Of a DNA stretch of 38,066 bases, positions 32,113-38,066 are shown one piece after another. Position numbers and translations under genes: made by a program. The stretch is from Saprospiraceae bacterium (GTDB lineage Bacteria; Bacteroidota; Bacteroidia; Chitinophagales; Saprospiraceae), in the NCBI GenBank assembly GCA_013140975.1, contig JABFRV010000032.1:1-38066 (forward strand), written 5' to 3'. The number at the start of each line of letters is the position of its first letter. Position 1 is the first letter of the stretch. The notes beneath the pieces are model-generated. The model worked only from the letters and a program-made list of their open reading frames with translations. It made no database searches and was not told where the DNA came from.

Positions 32113-32529
32113 ATGTTAGTTGAATACACTACCGAAATGCTAAGCCAAAAAAAAGCTTATAATCGTAAGCCATCTTTAACACTTCGTCCTAACGGAATCT
32201 TTTACTTTTCAAAGTCTGCCATCAATAAAATGGAAGCGAAGCAATATGTTGATCATTTACTATTTACACAAAATGACAAAACCAAAGAATGGTATGTGTC
32301 TATCGACAATCAGAAAGGGCTTATGATTAGAGCGTATAATAATAGTAATGGTGCATCATATATCACTAGCTCCACGCTTCGCAAATATATTCTTCTAAGT
32401 TTATCCGATTCTATAAAAGAAGTAAAACCATCAGATGTATTTTATTTTGACATGGAAACACTTCCGGAATACTTTGAAAAGTATGGTGGCAGGAAATTCT
32501 TCAAGATCCGTCTTCGCAATGGAATATAA
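32113..32529 (+). CDS. Hypothetical protein, possible swapped-hairpin fold
   Basis: 138 aa from 32113; MLSQKKAYNRK at 32137 is an alternative start. PSLTLRPNGIFYFSKSAINKMEAKQY looks like a strand-turn-strand followed by a helix of the SpoVT/AbrB or related type, as in recalled phage-associated proteins with a FSKSAxxxLG motif. The second half contains WYVSIDNQKGLMIRAYN and STLRKYILLSLSDS. No membrane segment. First gene of the right-hand cluster, 23 bp after the terminator. Function unknown. Confidence 0.6.
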   Translation: MLVEYTTEMLSQKKAYNRKPSLTLRPNGIFYFSKSAINKMEAKQYVDHLLFTQNDKTKEWYVSIDNQKGLMIRAYNNSNGASYITSSTLRKYILLSLSDSIKEVKPSDVFYFDMETLPEYFEKYGGRKFFKIRLRNGI

Positions 32530-32566
32530 TCTTCAATTAATTATTTAACCATAAACTAACTCAATC

Positions 32567-32941
32567 ATGAATCAATCAGAATTATTAAGTTCAGCCTTAG
32601 AAAACGTTTTCAAGTCTCAAGAAGCTAAAAGTAAATTGGAAGCACTAATTAATTCATCTCGGAACGTTGCGCTTCAAAAAGAGTTTAAGGCGTACAAAGT
32701 AGCTAATAAAAAAATTAGCGACATAATTTCAAAATTGTTTTTAGACCTGTTAAAATCAACAATCCGCCCCTCTATAAAACCACAAGAGTCAGACTTTTCA
32801 ATTGCATTTCCATTTCCATTTCCAGGAAGCAAGGCAAAAAAACCAACAGCTAAAAAAAGACCCTCTAATAAGCAATCTACAAAGACTAACCTTAAGAATT
32901 CTAAAGTAGGAAAGCCACGCAAAACAAGTGTGTCAAGATAA
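32567..32941 (+). CDS. Helical protein with basic tail
   Basis: 124 aa. The N-terminal 70 residues are helical (LLSSALENVFKSQEAKSKLE, KKISDIISKLFLDLLKSTI). A short Phe-Pro-rich stretch (SIAFPFPFPGSK) and a strongly basic, Lys/Ser/Thr-rich tail (KKPTAKKRPSNKQSTKTN) follow. The tail would bind nucleic acid or sit in a virion interior. No homologue recognised. Confidence 0.6.
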   Translation: MNQSELLSSALENVFKSQEAKSKLEALINSSRNVALQKEFKAYKVANKKISDIISKLFLDLLKSTIRPSIKPQESDFSIAFPFPFPGSKAKKPTAKKRPSNKQSTKTNLKNSKVGKPRKTSVSR

Positions 32942-32971
32942 TCAGCTCAATGTATAACCTAATAATACTTT

Positions 32972-33478
32972 ATGGCATTCACAGGACGCTCAATATACAT
33001 AGATGCTGAATGGTATATTGGTGGTCATATTTTCTTAATTGGATATGCCTACTCTAAGTACGAATTCGGGCAGCTCTATGATGGCGCTCTAACCAAAGAA
33101 CAATTTCTCAAAAAGTTGAGAAATGTTAAATACATCTTCTTTTACGGTCCCGATATCGGAATCATTGAAAAATATTTTGATATCGATTTGCGCAATAGAT
33201 ACATATGTGTTAATCTGCTTCGCATTTTTCGGAAAGTATTACAATTAACTTCTTTCAAGTTAGCGCATGTTGAACAAAAGTTTGGCATCGTTAGAAAGCA
33301 AGTTGAATACAAGAAAAACATTTTTGCAATATTCAACGATTGGAAAAAGCACGATAAAAGAAAACGTATTCTTAAATACAATGAAGAAGATGTTATTAAT
33401 CTACTGAGGCTCTGGAGAAAAGTTCGTTCCAGAAATAAAATTACTAATTATTATCTAATCCAAAATCAACTAAAGTAA
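32972..33478 (+). CDS. DEDDy 3'-5' exonuclease (RNase H-like, DnaQ/YprB type)
   Basis: 168 aa. The first strand has IYIDAEWYIGG with Asp11 and Glu13 (DxE). YIFFYGPDIGIIEKYF carries Asp61. The C-terminal motif YNEEDVINLL carries Tyr136 and Asp140 (YxxxD), so all four acidic residues and the Tyr of a DEDDy enzyme are present. CVNLLRIFRKVLQLTSFKLAHVEQKFG corresponds to the middle of YprB/RNase_H_2 domains. A proofreading or nucleic-acid-trimming role for the element is likely. It is short, a bare catalytic domain. Confidence 0.75.
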   Translation: MAFTGRSIYIDAEWYIGGHIFLIGYAYSKYEFGQLYDGALTKEQFLKKLRNVKYIFFYGPDIGIIEKYFDIDLRNRYICVNLLRIFRKVLQLTSFKLAHVEQKFGIVRKQVEYKKNIFAIFNDWKKHDKRKRILKYNEEDVINLLRLWRKVRSRNKITNYYLIQNQLK

Positions 33479-33547
33479 AATTGATTTTGTATTAAATACG
33501 TGTCTCCGAATAAGATAACTTCAGATTATAAATCAAAAATAGTTATC

Positions 33548-33778
33548 ATGAAAAGAAAAAGCAAATTTAATCTGCCGCACAAGTGGAGAATAATTAAAGA
33601 AACTACGACAGAGAAAATGCAAGAATGTATTAAATGTGAATGTAAAAAAGTAAGTGCGAAGCGTGAAGAAGGATGGAATACTAGATATTTTATAGGCAAA
33701 AGTGCCGTAATGAAAAAAGCTCCCTGGTGCTTATCTTCTAGTGTTCCGACTAAGCTCGAAGAGGCATTAGTTATTTAA
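33548..33778 (+). CDS. Small Cys-containing basic protein
   Basis: 76 aa from the ATG at 33548 (MKRKSKFNLPHKWRIIKETT); a GTG at 33500 would add 16 residues. CIKCECKK holds three Cys, and APWC near the end one more, so a small zinc site is possible. RYFIGKSAVMKKAPWC resembles a beta-hairpin. Not identified. Confidence 0.5.
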   Translation: MKRKSKFNLPHKWRIIKETTTEKMQECIKCECKKVSAKREEGWNTRYFIGKSAVMKKAPWCLSSSVPTKLEEALVI

Positions 33779-33800
33779 TTGTAGGCTCAATGTTTTTTGC

Positions 33801-33821
33801 TTTAATAAATGGTTTATTAAA
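33801..33821. repeat. 21-bp palindrome (9-bp arms)
   Basis: TTTAATAAA (33801-33809), TGG, TTTATTAAA (33813-33821). It lies 8 bp before the long hairpin. It could be an operator or weak terminator (AAAAAG follows, no T-tract). Confidence 0.55.
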
Positions 33822-33828
33822 AAGAGGT

Positions 33829-33975
33829 GGAGCGGAGGCAATAGCGTTGTTATATTGGTAGTAGTTTTTTGCGCAACGAATCCAATTTGAATTTCACTGA
33901 CGTTTAAATTCAAATCCAATTCTATGTTGCGCATTATTGTAACAACACTATTGCCCCCGCTCCTAATCTTTTTTG
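33829..33975 (+). ncRNA. Candidate structured RNA: 135-nt imperfect hairpin followed by T-tract
   Basis: Outer stem: 33829-33854 pairs with 33938-33963, about 24 of 26 pairs (GGAGCGG with CCGCTCC, then GGCAATAG with CTATTGCC, then GTTGTTA with TAACAAC), with two A/C mismatches. A large central bulge (33855-33870 against 33933-33937) precedes a second stem, GCGCAAC (33871-33877) with GTTGCGC (33926-33932). An asymmetric internal loop and a terminal 10-bp stem ATTTGAATTT/AAATTCAAAT with 11-nt loop complete it. TCTTTTTT follows at 33967. No frame runs through it. The rod with a central bubble is loosely 6S-like, and a replication or packaging signal is equally possible. Confidence 0.6.
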
Positions 33976-34015
33976 TCCATTCATTAAATCAAAAAACAAA
34001 TAACAACAAAGAATT

Positions 34016-34504
34016 ATGGATTATAATAATAAAATTGTAGAAGTAGCACTGTCAGAAGTAGGTTATTCAGAAATACCGAAAAACAGCAACAAAACTAAAT
34101 ATGGAAAATGGTTTGGCCTCAATGGAGTTCCATGGTGCGGTATTTTTGTTTCTTGGTGTTATTGGAAAGCTGGAATACAGTTGCCTAAGATAGGATTCTC
34201 AAATGGTTTTGCAGGATGTCAAACAGCAATGCAATACTTTTCTTCAAAAAAGCAAATTGTTGTGATTCCAAGACCAGGTGATTTGGCATTTTTTGATTGG
34301 AATAATGATAATCGTTTTGATCATGTAGGAATTGTATCATCATTCATATTTAATATTGGAACTAATCTAATGATTGATGTAGTCGAAGGCAACACTTCCT
34401 TAGGTAACTATTCAAATGGTGGCAAAGTAATGGAAAGGACTAGATATATAGTTAAACATAATATAGTTTTTGTAAGACCAAAAATATTATTAAATGCAGA
34501 ATAA
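34016..34504 (+). CDS. CHAP-domain peptidoglycan hydrolase (TIGR02594-like)
   Basis: 162-aa CHAP/NlpC-like amidase-endopeptidase. The catalytic Cys41 is in GVPWCGIFVSWCY, His103 in RFDHVGIVSS, and the polar third residue lies in VVEGNTS (Glu124 or Asn126). RPGDLAFFDW precedes the His, as usual. No signal peptide, so it would need a holin, lysis or virion packaging. The next gene overlaps its end by 11 nt. With the M23 peptidase beside it, it forms a two-enzyme wall-degrading cassette typical of virion entry or lysis. Confidence 0.86.
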   Translation: MDYNNKIVEVALSEVGYSEIPKNSNKTKYGKWFGLNGVPWCGIFVSWCYWKAGIQLPKIGFSNGFAGCQTAMQYFSSKKQIVVIPRPGDLAFFDWNNDNRFDHVGIVSSFIFNIGTNLMIDVVEGNTSLGNYSNGGKVMERTRYIVKHNIVFVRPKILLNAE

Positions 34505-35015
34505 AACATTTATTTATGGTGCAAGTGGGATAATAGCTTACTTGCTATTATCTTCATTTAAAAGCAAATCTAACTTAAGCAGTTCCGGATTCAATGCAAT
34601 AACCCTTGTTGATGATGTAATGCAGCTAAGGGGATGTGATCCCTTAGGTTGTGGAAATTTCGGAGCTTCACGTGGCTCACGAACGCATAATGGAATCGAT
34701 ATAGCATGCTTGTCTGGATCTAATGTTTATGCTCCATTAGATTGTAAAGTTATTAGAACTGTTGATCCATATGGAGATAGAAAATATAGTGGAATAGAAT
34801 TAGCTTCGCTAAATGATAATAATGATAAACTTACTATTATTATCATGTATATGAATCCGGATATATTTAAAATTGGACAAAATGTAAAAAGAGGAGATGT
34901 AATTGGCAGTTGTCAAGATATAACTGTCAAATACCCTGGAATTACTCCTCACTTACATATTGAAATGCTAATTAATAATTCTTATGTAGATCCAACAGAG
35001 TTGTTATTTTCTTAA
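34494..35015 (+). CDS. M23 metallopeptidase with N-terminal membrane anchor
   Basis: 173 aa. Residues 6-21 (FIYGASGIIAYLLLSS) form a membrane anchor or signal. The LytM domain has H65 and D69 in THNGIDIAC and H153/H155 in TPHLHIEM, the usual zinc ligands and base. VYAPLDCKVI and VKRGDVIGSC are also typical. It cleaves peptidoglycan cross-bridges in other systems. Start at 34494, inside the end of the CHAP gene, so translation is coupled. Confidence 0.85.
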   Translation: MQNKTFIYGASGIIAYLLLSSFKSKSNLSSSGFNAITLVDDVMQLRGCDPLGCGNFGASRGSRTHNGIDIACLSGSNVYAPLDCKVIRTVDPYGDRKYSGIELASLNDNNDKLTIIIMYMNPDIFKIGQNVKRGDVIGSCQDITVKYPGITPHLHIEMLINNSYVDPTELLFS

Positions 35016-35094
35016 CACTTGTTGGCATAGAATTTGTCTAAGTTTGGATTCAGACAGTTGATAACAATATTATTGTAATCAAAACAACCTAAAT

Positions 35095-35277
35095 ATGTCT
35101 AATAAGGCTAATCGCATCGACTACTCCAAAAAACTTTTGCGAAAAGAAACAAAGTTGCAACTATCAATTTTGTTTCAGACATGGATGTCAACAGATAAAG
35201 TTGAACCCAAGAGTTCCAAAAAAATGGCACGTACTTATGTAAAGTTGATCAAGATGATTGACAGGAATTTTACGTAA
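35095..35277 (+). CDS. Small basic helical protein
   Basis: 60 aa with many Lys/Arg (KKLLRKETKLQLSILFQTWM, SSKKMARTYVKLIKMIDRNF). It has one amphipathic helix and no clear motif. It lies between the M23 gene and a strong terminator. Possibly DNA-binding. Function unknown. Confidence 0.5.
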   Translation: MSNKANRIDYSKKLLRKETKLQLSILFQTWMSTDKVEPKSSKKMARTYVKLIKMIDRNFT

Positions 35278-35341
35278 GTGCTGACTATTTACTTACTATT
35301 TAAGTCTAATTACGCTACTTCTTAGGTGTAATTGAGATTAT

Positions 35342-35379
35342 AAAAAAGCAATGGCATAATTTTGTGTCATTGCTTTTTT
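35342..35379 (+). terminator. Strong, bidirectional-looking terminator
   Basis: 12-bp perfect stem AAAAAAGCAATG (35342-35353) and CATTGCTTTTTT (35368-35379), with a T-run after on plus and a matching run on minus. It separates the CHAP/M23 group from the LEA-2/transglutaminase group. It also shows that the TTG at 35362, inside the hairpin, is not the start of the next gene. Confidence 0.88.
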
Positions 35380-35397
35380 AATTTTAATCTCTTTATA

Positions 35398-35853
35398 TTG
35401 AGATCATTTAAATGTTTATTCGCCCTCGTCGGCATTGTTGCTGTTGGTTACTTTGTCGTAAAGCAATTTTCGAAACGTTTTGCTGATGGAATAAAGTTTG
35501 AAGGAGCCAATATTCAATGGGGCTCTATATCTGCAACCGGTGTTTCACTAACAATTAATCTTAAGTATCGCAACGAGAACAAAATTTCTGTGGCACTTTC
35601 TGATTTTATTGGAGCGGTTTTATACGGAAATCATCGCATAGCAAGAATTAAACTTTCACAAAGTATTATGCTCGATGGTAATAATCAAATTACCACAATT
35701 CCTATAAATGCAACAGTATCCTTCATCGATGTAGGATTTAATCTTGCAGATATGATAATAAATAAATCTTTTAAACAAGATTTAAATATTGTTGGAGATG
35801 TAACAATTGGTTCTATTACTTATCCAATAGATTACGCATTAATTAGCAATTAA
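35398..35853 (+). CDS. Membrane-anchored LEA-2-like protein, TTG start
   Basis: 151 aa from TTG at 35398; the in-frame TTG at 35362 lies inside the terminator and no in-frame ATG is near. Residues about 5-22 form a membrane helix (CLFALVGIVAVGYFVVKQF). The rest is a beta-sandwich reminiscent of LEA14/LEA_2 domains: SATGVSLTINLKYRNENKIS, then IPINATVSFIDVGFNL and VGDVTIGSITYPIDYAL. A LEA_2-like sandwich with one membrane anchor could be a virion membrane protein or a periplasm-facing element protein. Recognition is by pattern only. Confidence 0.65.
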   Translation: MRSFKCLFALVGIVAVGYFVVKQFSKRFADGIKFEGANIQWGSISATGVSLTINLKYRNENKISVALSDFIGAVLYGNHRIARIKLSQSIMLDGNNQITTIPINATVSFIDVGFNLADMIINKSFKQDLNIVGDVTIGSITYPIDYALISN

Positions 35854-35873
35854 CAATATAGTAAAAGTACTAT

Positions 35874-37562
35874 ATGATTCCAGCTACCAGATCTTATAAT
35901 TCATTAGTGCCAAGACCTGACTGGGTCATTGATGTTCACCATAAATATGGAAACACTCAAGACATAATTAATTCATTGATAAAAGCTTATCAGTATAATA
36001 ATTACCAGGCAAAAAGGGAAATGACAGATTTAGCTGCGGGGATAAAAGGCAACACTGATTATGATACCTTGTATAATACTTGGTTATACGTATTTAACAA
36101 GATTAATTACAAGAGGGATAATAATGGCAAAGAAATAATCAAAAATCCTGCGGTGCTTTACTATGTAGGATACGGTGATTGCAAGAGTTTTTCTCTGATG
36201 ATAGGTTCTATCTTATCTCATTTCAAGACCATTAAATGGTCATTCAGATTTGTTGCACAAAAAACTGGAGGAAATTACGATCATGTTTACGTAGTCGCAA
36301 AAATTGATGGCTACCAAAAAAATATAATTCTCGATGCAACATTATCTCAATTTGATTTTGAAGTACCGGGAATAACAAAAGCTAAAGACTATTCAATGAC
36401 AGAAATTATTCACATGCACGGACCTCGTTTTGCATATCTTACGAATGCTAAGCCGTCTATCGGAGAAATAAACCGCAATTCTCCCAAAAATGCTGTCAGT
36501 CCAAGAATCGATGTAACAAAGTGGACACAAGGTCAGTTAAAACTTCAATTACTTAAGAACCGCTACGCAATACGTCAAGCATATTATGGAGACGTTAATA
36601 ATGTATTCTCCAAAGCAATCTTTATGATTGACAATGCAATTAAAGGTGGTTTACAAAATTTCAACGTAAGCTCTGGAGTAATTGATCCTATTTACAATGA
36701 CTTAATCAGAAACATTTATTCTGCTAAAGAAAAGCACATTTCTCAAATTCAAATTATTGAATCAGCTTCAAATGCTGTTGGCATCAGCGGTAAAGATCGT
36801 TGGTCTGGATTATTGACATTTCCGGATCTTAAAAAATGTATTGATACATTTAAACCAGAAAAGGCAGATTCATTTTACAGATCATTCCATGACTTCGTAA
36901 CTTATTACGATGAAAAATCAGGACAAACTAGTTCTTACAAAGTATCTAGTCCTGAGTTCAGAGCATGTATAGATCAAGCTAAACTTGCTAAGTGGGCACG
37001 CAACAATATATTTGAAAAAGAAGATTTTAAGCGTGGTGCACTTTCAATGATGTATGAATTTGTAGACCAAGAAAACGAAGCTCGCTTAAATAGTATAGGC
37101 CAAACAAAGATGCTTTTTCATAAAAGCTCAATTGATGGCTTTAGTAGTGTATCTGGAATGGATAGAGAGAATGTTGCTCTGTATACATCCAATGGAATCG
37201 AGTACAATGCTGCACTAAATAAATTTCCAGAATTAAGTCCTAAATTTCATTTTGATGCTTTATCCGATGGCGTAAAATATAAAGGGCAACCTGGCATTAA
37301 TGAACCATTCATAACTGCAGCAGTAATTGTCGCAATTGGAACAGCTATTGCAAAAATTATTTCAGCTGTAAAGTCTGCAGGGCCTACCTATGAAAGTAAC
37401 TTATCGGCATTCACTAAGGGAAACTTAGGAGAATCTAGTAAGGCTTCTATTAATGACTTCAAAGAAGATATATTGACCTTAAGCAACTTGGGAACATTTG
37501 TTCCGATTGCTCTCGGAGGTGCTGCACTTGTATATTTTTTACTTAAAAAATCTAAAAATTAA
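35874..37562 (+). CDS. Transglutaminase-like protein with C-terminal membrane segments
   Basis: 562 aa. The N-terminal 160 residues hold a transglutaminase-like cysteine peptidase/transferase fold. Catalytic Cys103 is in GYGDCKSFSLMIG, His137 in NYDHVYVVAKI and Asp154 in ILDATLSQF. A long middle (about 200-480) is helical and unassigned. The last 80 residues carry two hydrophobic segments, FITAAVIVAIGTAIAKI and FVPIALGGAALVYFLL, plus a KKSKN tail, so it is probably anchored by its C-terminus. It may crosslink or cleave cell-wall or virion proteins. It lies 20 bp after the LEA-2-like gene and overlaps the next gene by one base. Confidence 0.75.
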   Translation: MIPATRSYNSLVPRPDWVIDVHHKYGNTQDIINSLIKAYQYNNYQAKREMTDLAAGIKGNTDYDTLYNTWLYVFNKINYKRDNNGKEIIKNPAVLYYVGYGDCKSFSLMIGSILSHFKTIKWSFRFVAQKTGGNYDHVYVVAKIDGYQKNIILDATLSQFDFEVPGITKAKDYSMTEIIHMHGPRFAYLTNAKPSIGEINRNSPKNAVSPRIDVTKWTQGQLKLQLLKNRYAIRQAYYGDVNNVFSKAIFMIDNAIKGGLQNFNVSSGVIDPIYNDLIRNIYSAKEKHISQIQIIESASNAVGISGKDRWSGLLTFPDLKKCIDTFKPEKADSFYRSFHDFVTYYDEKSGQTSSYKVSSPEFRACIDQAKLAKWARNNIFEKEDFKRGALSMMYEFVDQENEARLNSIGQTKMLFHKSSIDGFSSVSGMDRENVALYTSNGIEYNAALNKFPELSPKFHFDALSDGVKYKGQPGINEPFITAAVIVAIGTAIAKIISAVKSAGPTYESNLSAFTKGNLGESSKASINDFKEDILTLSNLGTFVPIALGGAALVYFLLKKSKN

Positions 37563-37762
37563 TGGCAAAATTTAAAAAAACTGGCCGACTTCGCAAGCGA
37601 GTTTCTCGTAATACTAGGCACAAACTAATAGCAACAGCAAAGCCTGATGGAGAACTTAAAATCACAAAATCTAAGTCCAATGCACAACGACTGAAGATTG
37701 TAAAAAATACTGAAGCTGAAGCAAGTTCTAAGATACCAAAGCACGAAAGTGTAGAGGAGTAA
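37562..37762 (+). CDS. Small protein with basic N-terminus
   Basis: 66 aa, beginning MAKFKKTGRLRKRVSRNTRH, then a Lys-rich linker and an acidic tail (EAEASSKIPKHESVEE). Its ATG overlaps the transglutaminase stop (TAATG). The Arg/Lys-rich head suggests nucleic-acid binding, and the acidic tail may balance charge. Unknown family. Confidence 0.55.
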   Translation: MAKFKKTGRLRKRVSRNTRHKLIATAKPDGELKITKSKSNAQRLKIVKNTEAEASSKIPKHESVEE

Positions 37763-37797
37763 ATTATTATTTCATCACAAAAAAAAATGTTAATACA

Positions 37798-38058
37798 ATG
37801 GCAACAAGAAAAAGATCATCGAGACGCTCCAGCACAACACGTCCTGCGCGCACTCGTAAATTTGGGAAAAAGACTTACACCCATGATTCTTGCTCCACCA
37901 CAAAAACTGGTGCAAGAAAAAAAGCGAAGTCAATTCGTGCAACTGGAAAAAAAGCACGCGTAGTAGGAAAGTGTGTGTATGTAGCTGGTTCTGCTTCAGC
38001 AGTTTCTGGCAAAAAACGCACTGTCAGACGCAAACGTAGAGTAACCCGAAGAAAATAA
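37798..38058 (+). CDS. Very basic small protein, DNA-condensing type
   Basis: 86 aa, roughly a third Lys/Arg. An N-terminal RKRSSRRSSTTRPARTRKFG tail and a C-terminal KKRTVRRKRRVTRRK tail flank a small folded core: KKTYTHDSCSTTKTGARKKA and ARVVGKCVYVAGS. The two Cys could form a disulfide. A short core with two basic arms is the look of a virion or nucleoid DNA-condensing protein. It ends 8 bp before the window edge, so the cluster continues to the right. Confidence 0.6.
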   Translation: MATRKRSSRRSSTTRPARTRKFGKKTYTHDSCSTTKTGARKKAKSIRATGKKARVVGKCVYVAGSASAVSGKKRTVRRKRRVTRRK

Positions 38059-38066
38059 TCTATGTG

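Noticed and set aside
31875-32129. Minus-strand frame translating to a GGDRIRTYDLLVMSQAS-like peptide
   Set aside because: It is the reverse complement of the tRNA-Met gene and its terminator, a well-known false protein pattern.
33829-33963. MITE or IS remnant explanation for the long hairpin
   Set aside because: No target-site duplication flanks it and the arms are separated by an asymmetric bubble, which fits a folded RNA better. Not fully excluded.
35362-35397. Longer N-terminus of the LEA-2-like protein from TTG at 35362
   Set aside because: This codon is inside the loop and stem of a strong terminator, so it would not be on the same transcript start.
21100-38066. Insertion sequence or transposon
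   Set aside because: No transposase or integrase is visible and I found no matching terminal inverted repeats at the region's edges within the window.

Overview
The window looks like a Bacteroidota chromosome, perhaps from the Saprospiria or a related lineage (the class-level guess is weak). The signs are Por/type IX secretion (T9SS) C-terminal domains, SprB-type repeats, a DUF4295 gene beside rpmG/rpmB, almost no Shine-Dalgarno sequences, and repeated Bacteroidota -7 promoter boxes (TAnnTTTG) just upstream of genes. The DNA is AT-rich throughout.

Region 1 (1 to about 21,050) is ordinary core chromosome. It holds a 5'-truncated conserved hypothetical gene, a lepA-argS-glnS operon, an Mpo1-like membrane protein gene and a large secreted SprB-repeat protein gene. 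It continues with ftsY behind a terminator, a tRNA-Arg/rpmB/rpmG/DUF4295 cluster, and a four-gene operon (lepB, beta-propeller protein, cytosolic metal-receptor-like protein, T9SS subtilase). It ends with rluE, dusB-cca, and two helical LEA/apolipoprotein-like proteins. Translation, protein export and tRNA/rRNA maturation dominate.

Region 2 (about 21,100 to the right edge, 38,066) is an accessory, virus- or episome-like element whose right end lies outside the window. Its left part has a repressor-like gene facing an early operon across a divergent control region. That operon carries an XRE-like protein, a TOPRIM plus superfamily 3 helicase replication protein, a metacaspase and small unknown proteins. 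Next come minus-strand cargo (an EGF-repeat lipoprotein), 73-bp tandem repeats with GC-rich hairpins, and about 360 bp carrying twelve copies of ACCGAAAA/TTTTCGGT, a candidate origin. A two-gene minus-strand membrane module follows.

The right part of the element reads rightward. It has a structured leader and small gene, a small protein/DUF2335 pair, a regulator whose end overlaps a tRNA-Met gene, a DEDDy exonuclease, and a long imperfect hairpin that may be a structured RNA. After these come a CHAP hydrolase, an M23 peptidase, a membrane-anchored LEA-2-like protein, a transglutaminase-like membrane protein and two very basic small proteins. Lysis or entry enzymes, membrane-anchored proteins and DNA-condensing-type proteins, with no tail, portal or terminase gene visible, suggest a tailless membrane-containing virus or a related integrated element. 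This is inference: no capsid protein, packaging ATPase or integrase is visible here.

Several gene starts were moved downstream of the longest possible reading frame because a TAnnTTTG box or terminator overlaps the longer version (lepA, ftsY, lepB, rluE, the 198-aa helical protein, the gene beside the tRNA-Met, and the LEA-2-like protein).
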